DNA from: Streptomyces sp. NBC_01237
Lineage (GTDB): Bacteria; Actinomycetota; Actinomycetes; Streptomycetales; Streptomycetaceae
Assembly: GCF_035917275.1 (NCBI RefSeq)
Contig: NZ_CP108509.1
Coordinates: forward strand, 434,001 to 498,000
Direction: 5' to 3'
Length of the DNA stretch: 64,000 nt
In this document: in pieces, positions 41,991 to 51,341 of the stretch
How positions within the stretch are numbered: the first letter of the stretch is position 1
Layout of the letters: the number at the start of each line of letters is the position of its first letter
The notes under the pieces: model-generated
Databases searched by the model: none
Told to the model about the DNA's origin: nothing
What the model saw: only the letters and a program-made list of their open reading frames with translations
Program-made: the position numbers and the translations under genes

Positions 41991-44144
41991 GTGCACGAAG
42001 AAGAACGGCCCACGCATCGGCTGAGGCCACGCTCCGGCCCGGTGGCAGGAGACACACCTGAATCCGCTGAACTCGCGAAATGGTTACGTGCGCGCGTAGC
42101 CGGACAGACCATGCAGCAGCTGGAAGACCTGTTCCCCTACCCACGCGCCCAGTGGAGCGAATTCCTCAAGGGTCACAAGCTCATCACTCTGTGGCTGCTG
42201 GAAAACGTCGTCACCAAACTGGTCCCTCCACAGGACCAGCATCGGCAACGGGGCATCGGGCGCCAGCTGTTGAAAGCCGCCGAACAGGCCGACGCGGCTC
42301 GCCGAGCGGCCGGATCCGCTGCCGATCCGCCCGAGGGAACCGTGAACGAACTCCAGCTACGTCTGGACGACGCACGCCAAGGTCAGATCAAGGCACAGGC
42401 GACGGTGCAGGGTCTCACCCAGCTCATCTATGCCTTCGTGAGCGCGATGGCCGACCTCAAGCAACGCTGCAGGAACCTGGAGACCGAACGGGACACGGCA
42501 CGTCGGCAACTGCGCCAGCAGGAGGCCAGCACCACCGCCAACCAGCAGCGCGCCGCCGAGAACAGACGGCGCGCGGCCGAGAATCAACAGCGCCTGGCCG
42601 AGACGGAGGAGCGTCTGGCCGAGGCCGAGAAGCAGTGCGCACGGGTCGAGGAGAGGCTGGCACGCGCCCGCCGGGAACAGCAAGAAGCCGAAGACCTGCG
42701 TATCGAAGCACTTCAGCAGGCCGAGCAGCACCGCCGCGCCTACCAGCAGCGCACCGGGAAGGACACTCCGGCCGGATCCCCTGGTGGGGACGGTGACTCG
42801 GTGCCGCCTCCTCAGCCGTGGGAGTACGACCGCTTCCTCGAAGCCGCTGACGCGCAGCTCGACTCGTACGGCGCCCACATGGACGCCATCCGTGAGCAGA
42901 TCGGCATCCCGGCCCCGCCCGCATCCGACGAGCCGCGGACCATTCCTGGCGAGGCTGCCCCCACTCCCTCCCAGGACAGCACCGGCACCGGCACCGGCAC
43001 CGCGAACATCACCCATGGTCCTTCCGCCGTGTCGGAGGACAACAGTGCCGACGGTGCCGACAACAGCGGCCGGAACCGTGGAGACGATCCCCGGGCGAAC
43101 AGATCCGGATCAGCAGGCGGCCGAAGAGACAGAGGATGGCGCACGGTGCTGATCAGCACGACGTGCCTGGCTCTGCTGGCCGGCGGCTGGCTCGCCTGGG
43201 ACCAGCTGCGGGACGAAGGAGTGAAGGTCCCGCCGGACACCCATGGGCCCCAGCGGGAAACCGACGAAGCGTCCCTGCCGGAGTCCGGCGTACTTCAGAA
43301 GGCGAAGAACAACGAAAAGATCAGAATCGGGGTGAAAGCCGACCAGCCGGGACTGAGCGAGAAGTCCGGCAACAAGTGGTCCGGATTCGATATCGAGTTC
43401 GCCAGGAACATCGCGAAGGCACTGGGATTCGGAGACAGGATCGAATTCATTGCAGCCGGTTCCCGCAGCCGGGAGGACATGCTGCAGAACGGGCAGGTCG
43501 ATATTTTCGTGGGAAGTTACAGCATCACCCCGGGCCGTAAGGCCAAGGTGGCCTTCGCGGGCCCCTACCTCTCCACCAATCAGGGAGTCCTGGCAGTGGA
43601 GGATCCGAGCGACACCGACAAGAGCCGCATGGTGGAGGGAGGCGAAATAGTGACGAAGGAGGTCAACAGCCTTGAGGAGTTCCCCAACGGAACCAGAATC
43701 TGTACAGCGAGCGAGTCGATCTCCAAAGAGATCTTGGACGAATTTCCGGAGAAGGACTTCACCCTCGATGACAGCAAAACCGACTACAAGGCTTGCGTGG
43801 AAGAGCTCAAAGAATACCGGGACGCTTCTGCCGCATCCTGGAAGACCCACGTGGTGGTCACGGACAGAATCATCCTTTCCGGCTTCCTGACCCGTAACCC
43901 CGACCTCAAAGTGATCCGCGACTACTTGAAAGGAAGTACGACTCGCTGGGGTGTGGGCATGGCAAAGAACGACCCCGCCCTGCACCGCCTCGTGTGCAAA
44001 TCCATCGCAGAACAGATCGAGGACAAGACCTGGGACGAACTGCGCGAGAGTCACCTTCAGGAGGGCATCGACAAGGCGATGCCCACAGATATCTACGTCA
44101 CCGCCCCGCAAGAGAAGCAGCGAATCGAGTGCCGCGACAAGTAA
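41991..44144 (+). CDS. Membrane-spanning HTH/coiled-coil/solute-binding fusion protein
   Basis: 717 residues in an unusual order. Residues 25-75 (ELAKWLRARVAGQTMQQLEDL...WSEFLKGHKLITLWLLENVV) form a compact helical domain resembling the XRE-like HTH seen at the N terminus of other Streptomyces sensor proteins. A long coiled coil (about 115-260) follows, rich in repeated AAENRRR/LAEAE units, then a Pro/Gly-rich linker. One TM helix, about 385-403 (TVLISTTCLALLAGGWLAW), has Arg-rich flanks on the N side, so the N terminus is inside. The exported part, about 430-715, is an SBP_bac_3 domain (GFDIEFARNIAKALGFGDRIEFI, RIILSGFLTRNPDLKVIRD) with lower G+C. The likely role is a one-component membrane receptor for amino acids or related solutes. 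Confidence 0.72.
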   Translation: MHEEERPTHRLRPRSGPVAGDTPESAELAKWLRARVAGQTMQQLEDLFPYPRAQWSEFLKGHKLITLWLLENVVTKLVPPQDQHRQRGIGRQLLKAAEQADAARRAAGSAADPPEGTVNELQLRLDDARQGQIKAQATVQGLTQLIYAFVSAMADLKQRCRNLETERDTARRQLRQQEASTTANQQRAAENRRRAAENQQRLAETEERLAEAEKQCARVEERLARARREQQEAEDLRIEALQQAEQHRRAYQQRTGKDTPAGSPGGDGDSVPPPQPWEYDRFLEAADAQLDSYGAHMDAIREQIGIPAPPASDEPRTIPGEAAPTPSQDSTGTGTGTANITHGPSAVSEDNSADGADNSGRNRGDDPRANRSGSAGGRRDRGWRTVLISTTCLALLAGGWLAWDQLRDEGVKVPPDTHGPQRETDEASLPESGVLQKAKNNEKIRIGVKADQPGLSEKSGNKWSGFDIEFARNIAKALGFGDRIEFIAAGSRSREDMLQNGQVDIFVGSYSITPGRKAKVAFAGPYLSTNQGVLAVEDPSDTDKSRMVEGGEIVTKEVNSLEEFPNGTRICTASESISKEILDEFPEKDFTLDDSKTDYKACVEELKEYRDASAASWKTHVVVTDRIILSGFLTRNPDLKVIRDYLKGSTTRWGVGMAKNDPALHRLVCKSIAEQIEDKTWDELRESHLQEGIDKAMPTDIYVTAPQEKQRIECRDK

Positions 44145-44522
44145 GGCCCTTGGGCACGAAACCCTTCAGTGCTCTGCGCGGCAGGGGACGGCACGAGCGG
44201 CTCCGCCCGCTGACGCGGCGGACAACACACCGAGCAGTTCGAGCCGAGTTTCATCCACAACAAGCCAACTCCGCCACACTTCACGGAGGACCCCGTTCAG
44301 GAGCGGCTCGCCGCAATCCCATGGAGCGGGAATATCGCCGGGTTCCCGACGCGGGTGCCGTGTCCGTCGCCATGGCGCGGACTCCCGCGCTACGGCGCGG
44401 ACCCGCGCCCCGCGGCGCCGCCCCCGGCTGCGGCACGCCCTCACAACCGGACGCTCCGGCCTGCGGATTGCCTGGCGGGCGGGCGAACGCGCCAACGGAG
44501 CGACCCGCCTCGGTGAGGGTGA
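44145..44522. other. Gene-poor stretch
   Basis: About 380 bp between the receptor-like gene and the convergent hypothetical gene. A minus-strand segment, LLNGVLREVWRSWLVVDETR, has some protein character but no start, length or codon bias to support a gene. Several short GC hairpins occur. Confidence 0.35.
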
Positions 44523-45140
44523 TCAGGCACTCCCCTCGGCCGGGAACCAGCTGATCATCTCGTTGTGCAGCGCCAGCGGCTGATCGTCGGACGAGAGCCA
44601 GTCCGTCTCACCCCGGCGCCACTCGTAGTCCCGATGACGGGCCGCGATCTCCTCGACGAGTTCGGCGGCCAGCCGGGAGGCTTCGTACAGGTCCTGGTCA
44701 GTGGTCTGGGAACTGGCGGCGACGATCAGGCCGCGGACCTCGGCGGAGTGGCCGTAGCGGAAGGCTCCCGTGCCGAGCAGGTGCGGATCGGTGTGGACGG
44801 ACGTCCCGTTGTTGCGGCCCAGGCGCCGGTGGGCCGCGGCCTTGGCGGCCGCCTTCGGCAGGAACTGGCGCGCCTGGTTCCCGACCGTGATGGCACCCAG
44901 GACCGCGTCGGCGTGGCCGGCCTGCACGTCGGCCGTCGGGTCGAGGATGACGAATCCCATGGCGGGGCGGGGGTAGGGCCCGCGCGGCGCCTTGCCGGGG
45001 CCGGCGGTGTGGTTCCGAAGGATGCTCTCGGCGCGACGGTGCCCGAGGTCCGACAGCAGCTCGGTGAGTTCGGCGTCGTCCAGCATGTATCGGTAGGGGT
45101 TACGGCGCACGGCTGCCTGTACGCGCTGGGTTTCGGTCAT
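44523..45140 (-). CDS. Conserved hypothetical protein
   Basis: 205 residues from ATG 45140, behind GGAGAA. Distinct motifs are NPYRYMLDDAELTELLSDLGHRRAESILRNHTAGPGKAPRGP, AGHADAVLGAITVGNQARQFLPKAAAKAAAHRRL and DWLSSDDQPLALHNEMISW. It has no membrane segment. The pattern is not one I can place with confidence; it could be a phage- or polymer-associated protein. Confidence 0.7.
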   Translation of the reverse strand: MTETQRVQAAVRRNPYRYMLDDAELTELLSDLGHRRAESILRNHTAGPGKAPRGPYPRPAMGFVILDPTADVQAGHADAVLGAITVGNQARQFLPKAAAKAAAHRRLGRNNGTSVHTDPHLLGTGAFRYGHSAEVRGLIVAASSQTTDQDLYEASRLAAELVEEIAARHRDYEWRRGETDWLSSDDQPLALHNEMISWFPAEGSA

Positions 45141-45724
45141 GTCATTCTCCGATGCCGTCGACTTGAGGAACTGAGCAGCGAGTTGGGCTGTTCGGCGCGG
45201 CCGGATCACGGCCCTCGGACGCGTCGGCGGGCGACAGTTTCTGGACACGCAGGGGGGCCAATTCCGGACGTTGCCCACCGTTCGGGCCCAGGATTCATGG
45301 ATGCCGTTTCCTGAACCGCGATCCCCAACTCGCCTGAAGGGGTAAGGGATTGGCCATGTCGCAGTACCGAGGCCGACTCCTCGGGACAATCCCCAATGGT
45401 CCACCCGGAGATCAACCTCGGCCCGTCGCCCGAGAGATCATGCACTCCCATCGGCCCCTTGGCAACGTCGTTGTATCTCACAGTGAGCTCGGCAACTGCC
45501 GCCATCCCCCCTATGACCAGGCACGATGACTCATCGATGAAACTCCAACTGTCGCTGAGCGTACGGACTCCGAAGAATCTCGAAGACCGAACGGCCTTGA
45601 CCCCCGGGCGAGGCGCCTCGTAGGCTCCAGTTCGCCTGCAAGGTCTAGACCAGCCATTCGCGATTCGATTCTCTTCCGTAGACAGCTTTCTCTCCGTGTC
45701 GCGCCGAGCGGGACCGGAGGGGCA
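45141..45724. other. Promoter region of the glycoside-like cluster
   Basis: About 580 bp without a certain gene and with noticeably lower G+C just before 45725, as is usual for promoters here. It presumably drives the cluster that starts at 45725. A minus-strand frame (about 45260-45600) can be read through but its codon bias is weak. Confidence 0.4.
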
Positions 45725-46519
45725 GTGAAGGAGTTGTTGAGTTTGACCACGCAAGTGTTTTCCAGGACTTTAGAGAAGTTTTCCGATGACGGGTTCACCG
45801 CCCTGGGGGAGGTGATCTCCCCCAGCGATCTCGCGGTCTACCGGGACATCTATGACCGCCTCCTGAGCGGTGACATCGAATCCGGAGACAAGAGATCCGA
45901 TCTCGGCTCACACGTTCCACGCAAAGAGGGCGTGCGGGAGAACATCACCCAGATCATGTGGCCGTCGGCGCTCTATCCGCCGCTGTGCGATCTCCCGTTG
46001 CACCACAGGGCCCTCACGATGGCCCGTGAACTCATCGGCGCGGACGCGGAACTCGATTTCGACATGATGATTCACAAGGCCCCGCACACGGACGTTGCCA
46101 CGCCCTGGCACCAGGACGCGGCCTACTGGGTCGACATGCCCGATCGCCGCGCCGTCTCGATCTGGGTGGCGCTGGACGACGCGGATCTCGACAACGGCTG
46201 CATGTGGTACGTCCAGGGCTCCCATCAGAAGCCACTGCGACCGCACCGCCCCACGAGCGACGGCAAGAACATCGAATGCGACTGCTCCGAGGACGAGCCG
46301 GGTGCCACGCCCGTGCCCGTACGGGCGGGAGAGGCGGTGGCGCACTCCGGGACCACACTGCATTACTCGCGCGGCAACACCACGGGCGGCACGCGACGCG
46401 CCTACATCCTCAACTACCGCCCCGCCGCCATGATCCAGCTCGAACGCGAGCGCGGCGCCGACCACGGCCTCAACGAGAACGTGCGGCAGGTCCGTAACCC
46501 GGACGCGGCCGAGGACTGA
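45725..46519 (+). CDS. Phytanoyl-CoA dioxygenase family Fe(II)/2-oxoglutarate oxygenase
   Basis: 264 residues. The iron ligands are H129 and D131 in ATPWHQDAAYW and H213 in TTLHYSRGNTT, where HxSxxN is a family hallmark; an Arg in GGTRRAYILNYRP binds 2-oxoglutarate. It would hydroxylate or desaturate a substrate with O2 and 2-oxoglutarate. GTG 45725 lies close behind GGAGGGGC. It is the first gene of a five-gene co-directional cluster, so it probably tailors the cluster's product. Confidence 0.85.
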   Translation: MKELLSLTTQVFSRTLEKFSDDGFTALGEVISPSDLAVYRDIYDRLLSGDIESGDKRSDLGSHVPRKEGVRENITQIMWPSALYPPLCDLPLHHRALTMARELIGADAELDFDMMIHKAPHTDVATPWHQDAAYWVDMPDRRAVSIWVALDDADLDNGCMWYVQGSHQKPLRPHRPTSDGKNIECDCSEDEPGATPVPVRAGEAVAHSGTTLHYSRGNTTGGTRRAYILNYRPAAMIQLERERGADHGLNENVRQVRNPDAAED

Positions 46520-46638
46520 CCGGCACGGCCGGGGCAGCCCGCGCGCCCCGCGCGCTCTGCCCACCGCGCAGACACTTCTCCGCCCAGCCGGGCCGGCCGA
46601 TGGGCCGGCCCGGCCCTCAACGGCCAGAAAGGCATGCC

Positions 46639-48534
46639 GTGAACGCTGTCACGTTGACAGGCGCTGTGATGACCCACCCCAGGAGAATTGCCGCAGCCGA
46701 GGAGGTTGCGGCAAAGGACTCGCAGGGGCGCGTTCGCGTCGTCGTGGACCCGGACCCCACCGGCCCGCCCACCGCGCTGCGTACCGCGAATCCCTCGTGG
46801 AACTGTGTCGGGGACGCTGCGACACATCACATCGTCTTCCAGGACGATGTGCTCCTGGCCGAGGAATTCTTCGCGTACGTGGAGAAGACCGCCGCCGCCG
46901 TTCCGGGAGAGGCTGTCGCCTTCTACGAAGGGTGGGAGGGCAGGAACAGCGGCGTCGTGCGTCTGGGGGCCCTCACCGGGGAACACTGGGCGTACGCGAT
47001 CGACGAGCACGTCCCGTCGCTGGCGCTGATGCTTCCGGCCGACGCCGCCCGGGGATACGCCCGGTTCGCCGCGGAGCACGGTGACGGGTGGCCGTACGAC
47101 GTCGTCATTCAGCGGTACCTCAAGACGCTGGACATTCCGGTCAGACTCGCCGTTCCCTGCACGGTCGACCACGACGACGTGCCGAGCCTCGCGGGAAACA
47201 GCAAGCATGGGTGGCGGCGGGCAACTCTCTTCTCCAGCGAGGTTGTTGACGTCACTACCTACACGTGTGCCTCATTCTCCGTAGTGCCCTTCTACCAGTA
47301 CGGGGAATCCAAGTGCGCGGTGCGCGGCGACGCGCGCTGGGAGTACCTGGACACCGACCGCTATCTGCGCCGGATCGGCCTGGCCGAACGCTGCGACGGC
47401 GACTTCGCCGATGCAGGCACAGTGGGCGCGAAGGGCGAGGCCGGTCTGCCCGCCGTCGTGCGCCGGCAGGTGTGGCTCACGGCCTTCGCGACAGGCGCCG
47501 TCGTCGCCGGACTGACGGAGCGGGACCCCGACCCCGAGACGGCCGGAGCCGTGATGGACTCCCTCGGCCCCGGTGGGCTGTGCGAGGAGTACACCGGCGC
47601 CGAACTTCTCCCCATGATTCCCCTGATCAGGGAACTGGCCCTGGCCGCCTTCGAATCCGGCCGGGCTGCGCGCCGGGCCGGCGGTGACACCACTGCCCCA
47701 GTCACCCCGGCGGCGGGCGTCGTGGTCACCGGTGGCAGTCCGGCGTTCGGTGAGCAACTGGCCGGGCTGCTCACCGACGCGGGCTGCGGCGCCGCGTATG
47801 CCGGACAGCTCGGCCCGGAACAGGACGGGGACGTACGCACCCTGGTCCACCTCGGTGATCCGCACAGCGGCCACCGCGTGTCGGATCTGCTCGCCGACGC
47901 CGAGAAGCTCGGGATCGAGCGTCTCGTCCATGTGAGCTCGGCAGCCGTCTACCGCGGCGCGGGCACCGGCGATCGCACGGAGGACTCGCTCTCCGCACAG
48001 CCGCACGACGCGGAGGCCCGCGCCTGGTGGGACGAGGAGCAGGAATGCCTGCGCTGGGGCGGCGAGACCGGCACCCCCGTGCAGATCGTGCGCGTCGCCG
48101 AGCAGGTGGGGGCGCACGCACCGCTGCGCGGTGTGCTCGCCACCTGGATGCTTCAGGCATGGACGCGCCGGCCCATGGTCCTGGCCGAAGGGCGCCACCA
48201 CCAGGTGGTCGACCACCGCGACCTGGCGGAAGCACTCGCCGCCGTCCTCGCCGGGCCCGTACGCTCCCCCGTCTACAACGTGGCCTCGGCGCGTTACGAC
48301 GAGACCGAGTTCGCCGAACTCGCCGCGGAGACGGCGCGGCGCACCCCCTGGGAGCAGGCTGCCGGCGCCGGTACGCCGCACACGCCCCCCATGTCCACCG
48401 CCCTGATCACGGCCGAGACCGGCTGGCAGGCATCGGCCCCGGTACGGAACGGGGCACGGGCACAGGCCCAGTGGCTGGCCTGCGACACCCACGACCACAT
48501 CCCCGGCGCCCCGCGGCAGGACACCGATGCCTGA
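46639..48534 (+). CDS. Fusion of a glycosyltransferase-like domain and an NAD-dependent epimerase/dehydratase
   Basis: 631 residues. The N-terminal part (about 1-260) resembles a GT-A-like glycosyltransferase, with THPRRIAAAEEVAAK and HHIVFQDDVLLAEEFFAYV carrying a DxD-like metal site. A helical middle region follows. Residues about 358-625 form an SDR-type epimerase/dehydratase domain: VVVTGGSPAFGEQLAGLL, ERLVHVSSAAVYRGAG, and VVDHRDLAEALAAVLAG. I know of no standard family with this fusion. GTG 46639 follows AAAGG. Its stop overlaps the next gene by 8 bp. Confidence 0.7.
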   Translation: MNAVTLTGAVMTHPRRIAAAEEVAAKDSQGRVRVVVDPDPTGPPTALRTANPSWNCVGDAATHHIVFQDDVLLAEEFFAYVEKTAAAVPGEAVAFYEGWEGRNSGVVRLGALTGEHWAYAIDEHVPSLALMLPADAARGYARFAAEHGDGWPYDVVIQRYLKTLDIPVRLAVPCTVDHDDVPSLAGNSKHGWRRATLFSSEVVDVTTYTCASFSVVPFYQYGESKCAVRGDARWEYLDTDRYLRRIGLAERCDGDFADAGTVGAKGEAGLPAVVRRQVWLTAFATGAVVAGLTERDPDPETAGAVMDSLGPGGLCEEYTGAELLPMIPLIRELALAAFESGRAARRAGGDTTAPVTPAAGVVVTGGSPAFGEQLAGLLTDAGCGAAYAGQLGPEQDGDVRTLVHLGDPHSGHRVSDLLADAEKLGIERLVHVSSAAVYRGAGTGDRTEDSLSAQPHDAEARAWWDEEQECLRWGGETGTPVQIVRVAEQVGAHAPLRGVLATWMLQAWTRRPMVLAEGRHHQVVDHRDLAEALAAVLAGPVRSPVYNVASARYDETEFAELAAETARRTPWEQAAGAGTPHTPPMSTALITAETGWQASAPVRNGARAQAQWLACDTHDHIPGAPRQDTDA

Positions 48535-49936
48535 GGAACAGCAGACTCTCCGGCCGGAGAACACCACGGAGCCGGGTCTCTTCTCCCGGCAGTACGCCGC
48601 CGCCACCACGACGTTCAGCGTAGTGATGTTCCTGACCGGGTTCGCGGCGCTGGCCGTGGTGCCCACCCTGCCGACCGCCGCCCGGGACCTGGACGGTGTG
48701 TCCCTGTTCCCGATGGTGGCGGGCTGCTTCGTGGCCGCCAGCCTGTTGGGCGGGGTCATGGGCGGCCACTGGGCCGACCGGTCCGGGGCGCGCCGTCCGC
48801 TGGCGCTCGGCATGGTCCTCTCGGTGGTGACACTGCTGGTGTCGGCGTCCAGCGTGTCGATCTGGCAGCTCGCGATCGGCCGCTTCGTGGACGGGCTGGC
48901 GGCCGGAATGGTCGCGGTGTCGGTGACCACCGCGATCGGCCAGTCCTACCCGGAGTACCTGCGGCCCCGGATGCTCGCGATGATGAGTGCGAGCTGGGTC
49001 ATCCCGTCGCTGGTCGGGCCGCCGCTGGCCGGTGTGGTCGCCGAGGTCTGGTCCTGGCGTGTGGTCTTCTACGGTCTGGCCGTCCTGACCGCGCTGCCCG
49101 CCCTGGCCCTGGTGGTCGTGCTGCGGGGAGCCCCGGCGGGGGGCCCGGACTCGGAGCCCGCCGATGCTCCGCCCGCGGAGGAACGGGCGGCGCGCCCGCC
49201 GCTCATGATCGCGGCGATGCTCAGCCTGGGCGCGGCACTCGGCCAGTACGGTGTGTCGGAGTGGGACGTACGCCACCTGGTGTTCGTCGCCGTCGGCGTC
49301 GTGCTCCTGGTGGCGTTCGCACCGAGACTGCTGCCGAAGGGTACGTGGCGCAGTGCCCGGGGACTGCCGACCGCGGTACTGCTGCGGGGTCTTACCTCCG
49401 GCACCTACTTCACCGTCGAGGCACTGGTGCCGTTGATGCTGATCACCGAGCGGCACGTCGCCGCGGTGGCGGTCGGCGTGGCGTTCACCGCCTCCGCGGT
49501 GTTGTGGGCCGGTGCCTCCTGGGTGCAGGGCAAACTGCTCCAGCACGTCGCCCGGCACCGTCTCGTCACGGCCGGCGCCCTGATCATGACCGCCTCCGTC
49601 GCCTTCGCGGTGCTGGGGAGCTTCTCGGCCGTGCCGCCGCTCACCGCGGCAGCGGCCATGCCCCTGGCGGCGATCGGGATGGGCCTGCTCGACCCCTGTG
49701 TCACCGTGCTGTCCCTCTCGCACAGTGCCCGGCACCGGCAGGGGCACACCACCAGCGCCATGCAGACCAATATGAACCTCGGCCAGGTCGTCGTCCTGGC
49801 GCTCGCCACCGCGGTGCTCAACGCCTGTCTCGCCGTGGGGACTTCGACGCTCGACGGCTATGCGACTGCCTTCGCGCTCCTGCTCGTGCCGACCGTTCTG
49901 GTCGCTCTCCTGGCCGTCCGCGCACGCAGCGACTGA
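48527..49936 (+). CDS. MFS transporter, drug/product efflux type
   Basis: 469 residues, about 14 hydrophobic spans. The loop 2-3 motif GGHWADRSGARRPLALG and motif C-like region in span 5 (VIPSLVGPPLAGVVAEV) mark a drug:H+ antiporter. ATG 48527 overlaps the preceding gene's stop, so it is translated with it. It is the probable exporter of the cluster's product and so a self-resistance candidate. Confidence 0.88.
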   Translation: MPEEQQTLRPENTTEPGLFSRQYAAATTTFSVVMFLTGFAALAVVPTLPTAARDLDGVSLFPMVAGCFVAASLLGGVMGGHWADRSGARRPLALGMVLSVVTLLVSASSVSIWQLAIGRFVDGLAAGMVAVSVTTAIGQSYPEYLRPRMLAMMSASWVIPSLVGPPLAGVVAEVWSWRVVFYGLAVLTALPALALVVVLRGAPAGGPDSEPADAPPAEERAARPPLMIAAMLSLGAALGQYGVSEWDVRHLVFVAVGVVLLVAFAPRLLPKGTWRSARGLPTAVLLRGLTSGTYFTVEALVPLMLITERHVAAVAVGVAFTASAVLWAGASWVQGKLLQHVARHRLVTAGALIMTASVAFAVLGSFSAVPPLTAAAAMPLAAIGMGLLDPCVTVLSLSHSARHRQGHTTSAMQTNMNLGQVVVLALATAVLNACLAVGTSTLDGYATAFALLLVPTVLVALLAVRARSD

Positions 49937-50009
49937 ACGCTGCCGTCTCGGCAAACCGGTCCGGACCTCTCACCTCCTGCAGTACTCCACCCTTCCGAAA
50001 GGGAACGTT

Positions 50010-51269
50010 GTGCGAAGTGACCTTGTCGTCATAGGTCTCGGTTACGTAGGTCTTCCTCTCGCGGTGGAAGCCGGCCGCTCCGGTCTGAGCGTCATCGGTC
50101 TCGACCGTGACGCGGCGACCGTCGCGCGGCTCAACGACGGTGTCTCGCACGTGGACGACATCGACGATGCCACCGTGGACGGTCTGCGGGCCCAGGGCTT
50201 CACGGCGACCACCGACGAGCGTGTCATCGCCGAGACGGACACCGTCGTCATCTGTGTGCCCACCCCGCTGTCGACCCACGGCGGACCGGATCTGACCATG
50301 GTCGAGAGCGCATGCGCCATGATCAGCCGCCAGTTGCGGCCCGGAACCCTGGTCGTGCTCGAATCGACCACCTACCCCGGAACCACCGACGAGGTGGTTC
50401 TGCCCATCCTCGAAAAGTCCGGTCTCACCGCGGGCACCGACTTCCACCTGGCCTTCTCGCCGGAACGGGTCGACCCCGGCAACAAGGTCTACGGGATCCG
50501 CAACACGCCCAAGGTCGTCGGCGGGTACTCGTCCGCCTGTGCCACCGCCGCCGCGGCCTTCTACGGAAAGATCGTCGACCAGGTCGTCCAGGCCGCCGGT
50601 ACCCGCGAGGCCGAGATGGCCAAGCTCATCGAGAACACCTACCGGCACGTCAACATCGCGCTGGTCAACGAGATGGCGATCTTCTCCCACGAGCTCGGCA
50701 TCGACCTGTGGGACGCCATCTCCTGCGCCGCCACCAAGCCCTTCGGCTACCAGGCGTTCCGGCCGGGGCCGGGGGTGGGCGGACACTGCATCCCGATCGA
50801 CCCCAACTACCTGGCCCACAAGGTCCGTACGCTCGGCTATCCCTTCCGCATGGTGGAGCTGGCCCAGGAGATCAACACGCGGATGCCCCGGTACGTCGCC
50901 GAGCGGGCGCAGCAGCTCCTCGACAGCAGCGGCACCACTCTCAGCGGGGCGCGCGTCCTGCTGCTGGGCGTCACCTACAAGGCGGACATCGCCGACCAGC
51001 GGGAGACCTCCGCCCGCGATGTCGCCAGAAGGCTCCGCACCCTCGGCGCGGAGGTCTCCTACCACGACCCCTACATACGCGACTGGGAAGTGGACGGTAC
51101 GCCTGTCCCCGAGGCCCCTGACCTGGTCGACGCCCTGGGCCGGACGGATCTGGCGATCCTCCTTCAGCAGCACAAGGCGTTCGACATGGCCGAGATCGAG
51201 GGCCATGCCCCGCTGCTCCTCGACACCCGTGGCTCCGCGCGCCCGCAGCCGCACGTCGCCCGTCTGTAG
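50010..51269 (+). CDS. Nucleotide-sugar dehydrogenase (UDP-glucose/UDP-ManNAc dehydrogenase family)
   Basis: 419 residues. The N-terminal NAD loop is VIGLGYVGLPLAVEAG, the middle FSPERVDPGNK and IENTYRHVNIALVNEM are family-specific, and the catalytic Cys lies in GPGVGGHCIPIDPNYLAHK. The C-terminal domain (GVTYKADIADQRETSARDVARRL) is complete. It oxidises C6 of a UDP-sugar twice to a uronate. GTG 50010 follows GAAAGGG. Paired with the amidotransferase downstream, it suggests a uronamide sugar. Confidence 0.9.
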   Translation: MRSDLVVIGLGYVGLPLAVEAGRSGLSVIGLDRDAATVARLNDGVSHVDDIDDATVDGLRAQGFTATTDERVIAETDTVVICVPTPLSTHGGPDLTMVESACAMISRQLRPGTLVVLESTTYPGTTDEVVLPILEKSGLTAGTDFHLAFSPERVDPGNKVYGIRNTPKVVGGYSSACATAAAAFYGKIVDQVVQAAGTREAEMAKLIENTYRHVNIALVNEMAIFSHELGIDLWDAISCAATKPFGYQAFRPGPGVGGHCIPIDPNYLAHKVRTLGYPFRMVELAQEINTRMPRYVAERAQQLLDSSGTTLSGARVLLLGVTYKADIADQRETSARDVARRLRTLGAEVSYHDPYIRDWEVDGTPVPEAPDLVDALGRTDLAILLQQHKAFDMAEIEGHAPLLLDTRGSARPQPHVARL

Positions 51270-51341
51270 GACCCCCGTGCTGCCGGACATCCATTCGTAG
51301 ACCCGGGCACGATGCCCGATCAGTTCTCAGGAGTACTTCTC

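Noticed and set aside
42963..43001. Short ACCGGC repeats in the linker of the receptor-like gene
   Set aside because: They encode the Gly/Thr-rich linker of the protein and need no separate explanation.
44166..44495. Minus-strand ORF of 109 codons between the receptor-like gene and the hypothetical gene
   Set aside because: Arg-rich N-terminal half and no start signal; only a short patch has protein character.
45206..45754. Minus-strand ORF of 182 codons in the promoter gap of the glycoside-like cluster
   Set aside because: Some segments look protein-like (IGGMAAVAELTVRYNDVAKG), but GC3 is weak, no ribosome site is seen and no family is recognised. It also overlaps the likely promoter.
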